Assembly: GCA_018399515.1 (NCBI GenBank)
Contig: JAGYOB010000235.1
Span: 1-11,819 of the forward strand
DNA length: 11,819 bases
From: Candidatus Nanopelagicales bacterium
GTDB taxonomy: Bacteria > Actinomycetota > Actinomycetes > S36-B12
Direction: 5' to 3'
The translations under genes and the position numbers were made by a program. The notes under the pieces were generated by a model. That model searched no databases. It had not been told where the DNA came from and saw nothing but the letters and a program-made list of their open reading frames with translations. Shown here one piece after another: positions 1 to 6,200 of this stretch. The stretch's first letter is position 1; each line of letters opens with the position of its first letter.

Positions 1-51
1 ATTTATATTTTTTGTATTTTGGTTCATATACAACAGTCAACAAATTCTGTA
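1..51. other. AT-rich foreign or chimeric end sequence
   Basis: About 11 of the first 50 bases are G or C, against a clearly GC-rich remainder. The change is abrupt and falls where the aftD-like protein stops resembling its family: the reading frame runs through Ala-Ala-Ala and then enters Tyr-Arg-Ile-Cys-stop. The junction abuts GCGGCCGC at 53-60, which is a NotI recognition site but could also be ordinary Ala codons in GC-rich DNA. A cloning or assembly chimera, or a mis-extended contig end, is the simplest reading. An inserted element is possible, but no transposase or inverted repeat is visible in so short a piece. Confidence 0.7.
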
Positions 52-768
52 CGCGGCCGCCACTGCCGCACTCCACCAGCCGGCCAGCACCCATCGGGCC
101 CGTCCGGTGAACCGGGTCAGAATCCACCAGGCCGCCAGTGGCAGTACCGCAGCACTCGCCACCGCGTTCACTCCGCCCGCGGCGATTACGGCGACGCCTG
201 AGGCAGCGGCCGCTCGACGATAAGACCCACCCTGGGCAACGGCGACGAGCGGAATGAGCACCCACGGAGCCACCGCGTAGGGCAGCACCTCGACCGACAA
301 GACGCCCAATTCGGTGACCATCCGCGGACCGAGCGCGAAAGCGAAACCGGCCAGCAGCCGGGGCGTGAAACCACTGACGCCAAGCAATCGCGCCAGACGC
401 ACGATTCCCAGGAACGCCACGATAAGCAGCGCCGACCACCACAGTCGCTGCACGACCCAGTCGGGGATTCCCGCAGCATCCCCGACCCAGAAGAACGGTC
501 CCATCGGGAAGAAGTACCCGTAGCCCTGGTTGGTCAACTGACCGAAGAACCCCATGGGCTCCCACAGGTTCAACGCACGTGCCAGCAAGCCACCGGGGTC
601 GACAGTGAGATCGAGTTTGGTATCCGCCGCGATTCGTCCGGGGTCTTGGATGAACGCAATCGCAACGAGACTCAAGCAGGCCGCAAACCACCGCCAGCGG
701 ATCGTGGAACCGTCACCATCGATGTTGGGACTCGACGGCGTCACCGTGGGTGCAGCCGCCCCCATCAC
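37..768 (-). CDS. aftD: AftD-like arabinofuranosyltransferase, N-terminal part only
   Basis: This is the N-terminal membrane part of an AftD-type (DUF3367) protein. In mycobacteria AftD is a large GT-C-fold enzyme, around 1,400 residues, that adds alpha-(1->3)-linked arabinofuranose from a polyprenyl-phosphate donor to arabinan outside the membrane. Only about 240 residues are here. Family signatures recalled from mycobacterial AftD are visible: PGRIAADTKLDL near residues 43-54 in the first extracellular loop, the NLWEPMGFFGQLTNQGYGYFFP stretch in parts over 67-88, VQRLWW at 106-111 and GGVNA at 198-202. Hydrophobic segments lie at about 27-41, 112-124, 136-146, 160-178 and 188-213. The start is a GTG whose first bases overlap the methyltransferase stop (GTGA), suggesting translational coupling. 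Homology ends at Ala239 (position 52); the last four residues and the stop lie in the AT-rich end, so the break is probably artificial. Family call is firm; the exact linkage made here is inferred. Confidence 0.85.
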   Translation of the reverse strand: MMGAAAPTVTPSSPNIDGDGSTIRWRWFAACLSLVAIAFIQDPGRIAADTKLDLTVDPGGLLARALNLWEPMGFFGQLTNQGYGYFFPMGPFFWVGDAAGIPDWVVQRLWWSALLIVAFLGIVRLARLLGVSGFTPRLLAGFAFALGPRMVTELGVLSVEVLPYAVAPWVLIPLVAVAQGGSYRRAAAASGVAVIAAGGVNAVASAAVLPLAAWWILTRFTGRARWVLAGWWSAAVAAAYRIC

Positions 769-1604
769 CGACCGACCCGTCTCCGCCCGGCGCTATCGAT
801 GCGCCGACAGACGATCATCACGTTCCAGCACAGCACCTCCCGCAGAGCGGGTATCCGCATCAGCGCAGACGCCCACCCGGGCAGGTAACGCGGCACGATT
901 CCCAGAATCTCGACCTCGGGTGCCTGCCTCGCCCATCGGATGCCATCGCCGGCATGCACAGCGAATAGCGTGACACCAAAGCGGTTCTTCGGCGCACGGC
1001 CATACCGACGGGTATAGCGCCGCGCCGCGAACTCACCCCCCAGCAGATGCCAGGGTGAGGTTTCATGGCCTCCCCACGGCCCCCACCACAGGGTGTAGGA
1101 CAACACCACCGTGCCACCCGGTCGCACCACACGAACCATCTCATCCGCCATCGACCAGGGCTCTTGGACATGTTCAGCGACATTGGACGAATACACGACG
1201 TCGAAGGTGGCGTCCCCAAACGGCAGGCACGTCCCGTCAGCGTGAACGGTGCGACTCGAGGGCGTACGTCCGTGCAGACGCATTTCACCGGCGTCGGCGT
1301 CGACACAAATGTAATCGGCGCCGTGCCCGGCGAAAGCATCCTCGAAGTATCCGGGCCCACCCCCCACGTCCACAACGAGTGCATTGGTGAGCGGGTGCCA
1401 GGAATCAACCTGGGCAGCCGAATCGGTGGCGAGGGCCTGATAGAACCGGTCGGGGTCGCTTTGTTCGGCGAGGAAGGCAGCGAACAGATCACGCGATCGT
1501 TTCGCGTCGGCCCGCCACCCCGACCGTACGCCGCGTCGCTCCCCCCCGGGTGATCTGTCACCACGCGGCACCGACTGACCCTGCACCGCCTGACGGTATC
1601 CCAC
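765..1604 (-). CDS. class I SAM-dependent methyltransferase (Rv0224c-like)
   Basis: A Rossmann-fold methyltransferase in which the SAM-binding motif I is VVDVGGGPG (residues 77-85). The acidic end of strand 2 is at VDAD (101-104), the motif IV region is DVVYSSNVAEHV (135-146) and RPGGTVVLSY (161-170) follows. The conserved SSNVAEH and GPWGGHE stretches resemble mycobacterial Rv0224c, which I recall as lying next to an Rv0225-type glycosyltransferase, as here. The substrate is unknown; a sugar or lipid of the envelope glycan is a fair guess from the neighbours. The gene overlaps the start of aftD by 4 bp. The start is uncertain: GTG is possible at 1604, 1586 or 1571. The 1586 GTG follows a TACCGT hexamer by 6 nt and could be leaderless. 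About 30 leading residues look unlike the family, and a run of seven C at 1541-1547 could hide a frame error. Confidence 0.85.
   Translation of the reverse strand: MGYRQAVQGQSVPRGDRSPGGERRGVRSGWRADAKRSRDLFAAFLAEQSDPDRFYQALATDSAAQVDSWHPLTNALVVDVGGGPGYFEDAFAGHGADYICVDADAGEMRLHGRTPSSRTVHADGTCLPFGDATFDVVYSSNVAEHVQEPWSMADEMVRVVRPGGTVVLSYTLWWGPWGGHETSPWHLLGGEFAARRYTRRYGRAPKNRFGVTLFAVHAGDGIRWARQAPEVEILGIVPRYLPGWASALMRIPALREVLCWNVMIVCRRIDSAGRRRVGR
1593..1598 (-). promoter_or_regulatory. candidate -10 element for the methyltransferase
   Basis: Read on the minus strand this is TACCGT, matching the actinobacterial TANNNT -10 pattern, and it ends 6 nt before the in-frame GTG at 1586. If it is used, the mRNA would begin at or next to that GTG and the protein would be 273 residues. 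No convincing -35 hexamer is visible. It lies inside the longer reading frame that starts at 1604. Confidence 0.3.
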
Positions 1605-1626
1605 ACCTGCCCGGCGTTTCTCAGGC

Positions 1627-1632
1627 TACGGT
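1627..1632 (+). promoter_or_regulatory. candidate -10 element for the GT4 gene
   Basis: TACGGT fits TANNNT and is followed by GACCCG and then the ATG at 1639. The 6-nt gap would put the transcription start at or beside the ATG. There is no Shine-Dalgarno sequence in this interval, which supports a leaderless mRNA. No clear -35 element is seen. Confidence 0.4.
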
Positions 1633-1638
1633 GACCCG

Positions 1639-2811
1639 ATGCGTATCGCGTGGCTGAACTGGCGCGACACCGACCACCCCGAGGGTGGCGGCTCCGAGGT
1701 CTACATGGAGCAGATCGCGAGCGGGCTCGTCGATCGTGGTCACGAGGTCACCATCGTCTGTGCCGAGCATGCGCAGGCACCCGCTCACGAAACCCGTGAC
1801 GGAATCCGATTCCACCGACTGGGCAGCAAGCTCGGGGTCTACTCGCGTGCCCGGCGACTCTTACGATCGGGGGCGCTGGGGCCCTTGGACGTCATCGTCG
1901 ATACCCACAATGGGGTGCCGTTCTTCGCCCCTTGGGCGACACGCGCACCCGTCGTCGTTCTCGTTCATCATGTTCATCGCGAGCAGTGGCCGGTGATCTA
2001 CGGCCCGGTGCGATCTCGTGTGGGTTGGTGGATCGAATCCCGCCTGTCACCACGGGTCTATCGAGACCAGAACTACATCGCCGTCTCCGAGCGGACACGT
2101 GAAGAGTTGGTGGGCCTGGGTGTCACCCCCGAACGCATTCGCGTCGTCCATAACGGTGTCCGATCGCAGGATCTGACGACCTCGCCGGGGCTCCCCTCCT
2201 CACGAGACTGCAGTAGACCGACGATCACCGTGCTCGGTCGGCTCGTGCCACACAAGCAGATCGAGCACGTGTTCATCGCCGCAGCGCAGCTGCGCCAGGA
2301 CATACCCGACCTTCGAGTCGTGGTGATCGGCGATGGGTGGTGGGCGCCTCATCTGCACGAGATCAGCCGCGATCTCGGCTTGGACGACATCGTGGAATTC
2401 ACCGGGTTCGTCGACGAGGGGACCAAGGACGCCCTTCTGCGACAAACCTCGGTCCTCGCCCTGCCATCGTTGAAGGAAGGCTGGGGGCTGGTCGTGATGG
2501 AAGCTGCGGCACGCGGCGTACCTGCGGTCGGCTACGCCCAGGCAGGTGGTGTCGCTGAATCCATCCTGCACGAACAGACCGGAATCCTGGCCTGCCCCGG
2601 GTACGACGTCGCTGCCTTCACCGAGGCACTCCGGCGGTTATTGGCCGACGACGACCTCCGTCACCGGCTCGGCCATCATGCACACGAAAGAGCGGCGCGG
2701 TTCGACTGGCAGGCCAGCACCGCAGCATTCGAGAGATTGCTCCTCGAGGCCGCCGGCCGAGCGCTTCGCGACCAGCGATCTGACCCGGCGAATCAGTTCG
2801 TGGAGCCGTAG
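1639..2811 (+). CDS. GT4-family glycosyltransferase (Rv0225-like)
   Basis: A retaining GT-B-fold glycosyltransferase of family GT4, 390 residues, a normal length. The N-terminal domain opens with MRIAWLNWRDTDHPEGGGSE; the glycine-rich GGGSE loop (16-20) is the usual donor and acceptor loop of this family. The C-terminal domain begins with ITVLGRLVPHKQ (196-207), placing the diphosphate-binding Arg201 and Lys206. The E-x7-E signature follows in KEGWGLVVMEA (Glu280 and Glu288). No membrane segment is visible, so it should work on the inner face of the membrane with a nucleotide-sugar donor. The sugar cannot be read from sequence. It resembles mycobacterial Rv0225, which lies beside Rv0224c in that genome, as this gene lies beside the methyltransferase. 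Its 3' end overlaps the convergent small gene by 19 bp. Confidence 0.93.
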   Translation: MRIAWLNWRDTDHPEGGGSEVYMEQIASGLVDRGHEVTIVCAEHAQAPAHETRDGIRFHRLGSKLGVYSRARRLLRSGALGPLDVIVDTHNGVPFFAPWATRAPVVVLVHHVHREQWPVIYGPVRSRVGWWIESRLSPRVYRDQNYIAVSERTREELVGLGVTPERIRVVHNGVRSQDLTTSPGLPSSRDCSRPTITVLGRLVPHKQIEHVFIAAAQLRQDIPDLRVVVIGDGWWAPHLHEISRDLGLDDIVEFTGFVDEGTKDALLRQTSVLALPSLKEGWGLVVMEAAARGVPAVGYAQAGGVAESILHEQTGILACPGYDVAAFTEALRRLLADDDLRHRLGHHAHERAARFDWQASTAAFERLLLEAAGRALRDQRSDPANQFVEP

Positions 2812-2936
2812 ACCACGTAGGGAGCATCGACGGTCGGAGGTAGTGCCGACTGGGTGGAGATGACGGCGAAAGCAGCCCCGCCTGCGAGGACGGCCCCGAC
2901 TACGGCCGCCACGATCGGTCCGAGAATCACGCTCAT
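2793..2936 (-). CDS. 47-residue membrane protein, DUF2613-like
   Basis: A single hydrophobic helix (about residues 3-27, rich in Val, Ala and Gly) is followed by a short Pro-containing tail ending VVYGSTN. This plan (an N-terminal helix, about 20 outward-facing residues and a terminal YG) resembles DUF2613, a family of tiny actinobacterial proteins. A member, Rv0236A, sits beside aftD in Mycobacterium tuberculosis. The function is unknown; a helper subunit of a membrane glycosyltransferase is conceivable. I chose the ATG at 2936 because the helix begins at once; a longer frame from 2987 adds 17 charged residues without a ribosome site. Upstream purines (GAAAGAG, then GGGG) offer at best a weak ribosome site. 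It follows the 609-residue gene by 120 bp on the same strand and overlaps the glycosyltransferase tail. Confidence 0.6.
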   Translation of the reverse strand: MSVILGPIVAAVVGAVLAGGAAFAVISTQSALPPTVDAPYVVYGSTN

Positions 2937-3025
2937 GAGGCACCCCACTCTTTCGTCGCCCACCGGCTGTCGCGGCGGGAAAACCATGTCATGCGCGACC
3001 GTAGGAATTCTCGACCAGCGCTGTC

Positions 3026-3039
3026 ACCGTGAGCACGGT
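3026..3039. repeat. short palindrome between two minus-strand genes
   Basis: ACCGTGAGCACGGT has 6-bp complementary arms around AG; as RNA it would form a 5-bp stem with a GAGC loop. It lies just downstream of the 609-residue gene and upstream of the 47-residue gene. No T-tract follows on either strand, so it is a weak terminator candidate; it could equally be chance. The rest of 2937-3056 shows no gene. Confidence 0.25.
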
Positions 3040-3056
3040 AGCAGGATCACCCTGGT

Positions 3057-4886
3057 TCACGGGGCCTTCCGCGCCGATTCCCGCTGCCATCGAACGTCGA
3101 GTCTTCGCAGGGCGCGTCCGCCAGAACGCAGCGCCCATCCGGCGAACAGCCCAGCCAACCCCACAAGCACGGCCAGATCGATTCCGATGACCAGTCCAGC
3201 ACCGGTAGGCCATCCACGGGACTCGATGGGGACCGCGTCGGAAAGTTTCCACACGGCCAGGTCCTGTTCCGCCCAGACCAGGTCGAGTCCCGTCAGTGCG
3301 GTTGGCTCTGGCTCTGGTCGTTGCCCGGCCTCCACCACCACCCATCGGGCACCGAGGTCGGCCATGACCTGCGCCAGCGGTCGGCCCTGTGCGAGAGCCC
3401 GCCCGACGTCACGGGAGCGTGGATCATCACCGGGAACGATCACGATGTCACCGCCGCGATCTTCTGGTCCGGCGCCACCAGCAACGAAAACAGGGAGGAA
3501 ATCGGCGGCGATGGAACTGCGCGGTAGCCACCGGGGCGCAGGGTCGAGCATGGTGCGCCCGGCATTGAAGTCGAAGTCCCGGAACGTCGACCACGGAAGC
3601 ACGATGACATCACCGGGATCGGACTGCTGCGCGACGAACTGACGCATCTGCTGCCACTGGGCGGGATAGTCCACCGCGGACAGACGCCCGCTCACGCCCA
3701 GCGCAGCATCCGGAAGCAGTCCCAGCGGAATCAGCATTCCTGCGGCGATGATGCTCCTTCGGGCAGTCGGGTCCGAAATCCGCTGCCACCCCCGGCTCAA
3801 GCCCAAGGCAGCGGCAACCGCCAGCAGCAGCACCAGAGGTGCTAGCAACTTGTGCGCATCCCGAGCCAGACCGGCACCGGGAATGGTGGTGATCATGTTC
3901 GCCCAGATCGCCGGTGCGATGGCTGAGGCCACGGCCATCACCCACCCGGTAACCGCGATCATCGTCCACCACCACGCCGCAGCGCGGCCCAGCATCTGGC
4001 GCAGGGACGCCCATCCGGTGACCGCGGCGGCCAGCACGAGAAGCGTCAGCACGAGCGCCGCGGCCGTCCCTCGCGACGTTGGAACCGCACCAACATTCCA
4101 TAGTCCGCCACCACCGAGGGCGGTCACCGCAGGCCCCCACACACCCTCCCCCCTCAGTGCGAAGACCTCTGCCCCCACGTCATCGGCAGCGCCGGACCGA
4201 GCATGGACGACAGCCGGAACGATCCACGGCAGATTGACAGCGATGGCAGCAGCCGTAAGGGCAGTTTTGCGGGCAGCACGAGCGGACCCTCCGACCACAG
4301 CGATGGGCAGCGCAGTGACGGCGACCAGGATCCCACCGGAGGGCACCAGTGCTCCGAAGGCGCACCAGCCGATCAAAGCTCCGGCCCCGAAACCGTTCCT
4401 CCGCACCCGGATGGCAGCGGCAATCGCCCAAGGCGTCGCCGCATAAGCGAGCAGCAGCGCCCAATGTCCCTGCACGAGGCGCTCGACAACGAAGGGGTTC
4501 CAGATGGCCAGCGTGGCTCCAACCAGTTGCGCACCGTGTCCCGCACCGCGGAGCAGTCGGGCGACACCCGATCCGGCGAGGATCGGTATCGCGAGAAGAA
4601 CCGCATGCTGCAACCACGCACCGTCGATGACCGTCGTGACGATGGCCACCACAGCATCCTGGGGAACCGCACGCGGAAGTCCTCCGCCCAGACCGATCGA
4701 ACTTGGGAGCAGGTCCTGGCGCGGCACGAACACCATGTCGTAGGACAGCACGAAACCCGGCGCTAGCGAAGGACCGAGCAGCACCACGGTCAAGACGAGA
4801 ACCCACGCGGGCACGATTAGGCCAATCCAGCCACCAGCCAAGGCCCCCCTCGGGGCAACGCTCGGAGTGTCCGGATGGATGACCAT
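3057..4886 (-). CDS. multi-spanning GT-C-like membrane protein (Rv0226c-like)
   Basis: A 609-residue integral membrane protein. Hydrophobic segments are seen near 19-39, 78-110, 121-130, 141-160, 168-198, 207-225, 274-294, 303-330, 347-364 and 378-394. About 160 less hydrophobic residues follow (400-555), then a last helix near 563-586 and a basic tail. An acidic residue directly after the first helix (SYDMVFVPRQD, Asp50 and Asp58) and an ARDAHKLLAP segment at 341-350 resemble the arrangement in GT-C polyprenyl-phosphate-sugar transferases, including the AftD group. The soluble stretch would then face outside, probably binding glycan. Position beside Rv0224c/Rv0225-type genes suggests an Rv0226c counterpart, a mycobacterial membrane protein of similar size and no firm function. 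Glycosyl transfer is inferred, not shown. The ATG at 4886 lies 11 bp from the divergent flippase start; GATAGT, 5 nt before the ATG, is a poor -10 match. Confidence 0.75.
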   Translation of the reverse strand: MVIHPDTPSVAPRGALAGGWIGLIVPAWVLVLTVVLLGPSLAPGFVLSYDMVFVPRQDLLPSSIGLGGGLPRAVPQDAVVAIVTTVIDGAWLQHAVLLAIPILAGSGVARLLRGAGHGAQLVGATLAIWNPFVVERLVQGHWALLLAYAATPWAIAAAIRVRRNGFGAGALIGWCAFGALVPSGGILVAVTALPIAVVGGSARAARKTALTAAAIAVNLPWIVPAVVHARSGAADDVGAEVFALRGEGVWGPAVTALGGGGLWNVGAVPTSRGTAAALVLTLLVLAAAVTGWASLRQMLGRAAAWWWTMIAVTGWVMAVASAIAPAIWANMITTIPGAGLARDAHKLLAPLVLLLAVAAALGLSRGWQRISDPTARRSIIAAGMLIPLGLLPDAALGVSGRLSAVDYPAQWQQMRQFVAQQSDPGDVIVLPWSTFRDFDFNAGRTMLDPAPRWLPRSSIAADFLPVFVAGGAGPEDRGGDIVIVPGDDPRSRDVGRALAQGRPLAQVMADLGARWVVVEAGQRPEPEPTALTGLDLVWAEQDLAVWKLSDAVPIESRGWPTGAGLVIGIDLAVLVGLAGLFAGWALRSGGRALRRLDVRWQRESARKAP

Positions 4887-4893
4887 GGCGCAC

Positions 4894-4899
4894 TATCGT
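4894..4899 (+). promoter_or_regulatory. candidate -10 element for the flippase gene
   Basis: TATCGT matches TANNNT and ends 7 nt before the GTG at 4907. Because it overlaps the earlier GTG at 4898, its use would favour 4907 as the true start and a leaderless mRNA. The 11-bp divergent spacing leaves little room for a conventional promoter and leader in this direction. Confidence 0.35.
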
Positions 4900-6154
4900 G
4901 ACACCGGTGAGTTCCCCTGGTGACCCGACTTCGCCAACGGCATCGGGCACCGTCCCTCTGGCACGTGGAACGGTGATCGTTGCGGGGGCCCTGGGACTCG
5001 CCCAGGTCCTGGCCTATCTGGTCAGCATCGTGGCCGCACGGGCCCTGGGTCCGGCGCAATTCGGGGTTCTGGCGGCGCTCCTGGGACTGCTGCTGATCGG
5101 CAACGTGGTCGCCCTCGGTCTGCAGGCCGTCATCGCCAGACAGCTCGTCAACCAACCGATCGCTTCTCGTGGGGCGGCAGCGCATACGGTCTTGACCCGC
5201 AGCCTGACCGTCGCCGTAGCTGTCGGGGCAGCCACCCTGGCCATCTCCCCGCTCTTGCTCTGGGTACTGCAACTGAGCGATTGGTGGCCCCTGCTGTGGG
5301 TCGCGGCAACACTCGTCCCGCTGACCTGGATCGGTGCGCAACTCGGGGTCGCGCAGGGCCGCGAATCGTTCGGTCGACTCGCCACGGTGTACGCCGCGGT
5401 AGGGATCGGCCGCGGCGTTGGTGGTGTGGCCGGCGCTGTCGTCGGCCAGACCGCAACCGCAACGGTTATCGGGATCTTCCTGGGCACCTCGCTGGGTGCT
5501 CTCGTCGGCCGTGGCGTCGTGCGGTCACTGTCCCCCCGGGGGCACGCGCGGATCGAGAATCTGCTCGGGCAGGTCGCCCACGCTACCCACGCTTTATTTG
5601 CGCTGTTCATCCTGACCAACGTCGACGTCATCCTCGCCCGCGCCCTTCTCGATGCCACCGATGCGGGGATTTACGGCGTGGGTGCGGTCATCGCCAAGGT
5701 GGCCTTCTGGCTACCGCAGTTCGTCGGGGTCGTCGCGTTTCCGCGATTGGCCGATGCGCGCCGATCGCGGGCGCTGCTGGTTACCGTTGCGGCAGTCGGT
5801 GGCCTCGGGAGTCTGGTCGTGCTTGCGACAGCACTGCTGCCGGAGTTGGCCGTAGGCGTGGCAGGAGGCCCCGACTACACCTCGCTGGTACCTCTCGCGT
5901 GGCTGTTCTCCTGCATCGGCGCCCTATTCTCACTCGCCCAGGCACTCCTGCTATCCCGACTCGCCATCGATGACCGGCTTGCCGTCATCGCGGTGTGGGC
6001 GGCCATCGCCCTCCTGTTCGTATTGGCCATCGTTGTGCTGCCACGCAGCATCGCCGGCCTGGCTACCGCGACGGCTCTATCGGGCGCCGCCCTCGTCGTG
6101 ACCGGCCTCATCCACGCCGTCATCCACGAACGCACCGCTCGCCGGTCCCGGTAA
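4898..6154 (+). CDS. MATE/Wzx-type oligosaccharide flippase
   Basis: A 418-residue polytopic membrane protein with about 12 hydrophobic segments. It opens with a short Ser/Pro/Thr-rich cytosolic leader and then a segment reading VIVAGALGLAQVLAYLVSIV followed by AARALGPAQFGVLAA (about 26-61). That pattern, a first helix then a conserved ARxLGPxxFG loop, is typical of the polysaccharide-biosynthesis exporters of the MOP superfamily (Wzx, MurJ and MATE relatives). Such proteins move a polyprenyl-linked oligosaccharide or glycan repeat across the membrane. Length and topology fit. The neighbours (a GT4 enzyme and GT-C-like proteins) make a lipid-linked envelope glycan the likely cargo, though the cargo is inferred. 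The start may be GTG 4898 or, three codons later, GTG 4907, which suits a leaderless transcript better. It converges on the lipoprotein gene with a 46-bp gap that shows no clear terminator. Confidence 0.85.
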   Translation: MTPVSSPGDPTSPTASGTVPLARGTVIVAGALGLAQVLAYLVSIVAARALGPAQFGVLAALLGLLLIGNVVALGLQAVIARQLVNQPIASRGAAAHTVLTRSLTVAVAVGAATLAISPLLLWVLQLSDWWPLLWVAATLVPLTWIGAQLGVAQGRESFGRLATVYAAVGIGRGVGGVAGAVVGQTATATVIGIFLGTSLGALVGRGVVRSLSPRGHARIENLLGQVAHATHALFALFILTNVDVILARALLDATDAGIYGVGAVIAKVAFWLPQFVGVVAFPRLADARRSRALLVTVAAVGGLGSLVVLATALLPELAVGVAGGPDYTSLVPLAWLFSCIGALFSLAQALLLSRLAIDDRLAVIAVWAAIALLFVLAIVVLPRSIAGLATATALSGAALVVTGLIHAVIHERTARRSR

Positions 6155-6200
6155 TTCCCACACTGTCGCGACGGACGCCTTCGCAGTTGCCCCGTGTACT

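Noticed and set aside
1..51. AT-rich end as the edge of an insertion sequence
   Set aside because: No inverted repeat, target-site duplication or transposase codons can be shown in 51 bases; an assembly or cloning junction explains it more simply.
860..1606. Long alternative minus-strand frame across the methyltransferase
   Set aside because: It has no domain signature and is Arg/Pro/Ser-rich, while the overlapping frame holds clear SAM-binding motifs. Only its first few codons are of interest, for the start question.
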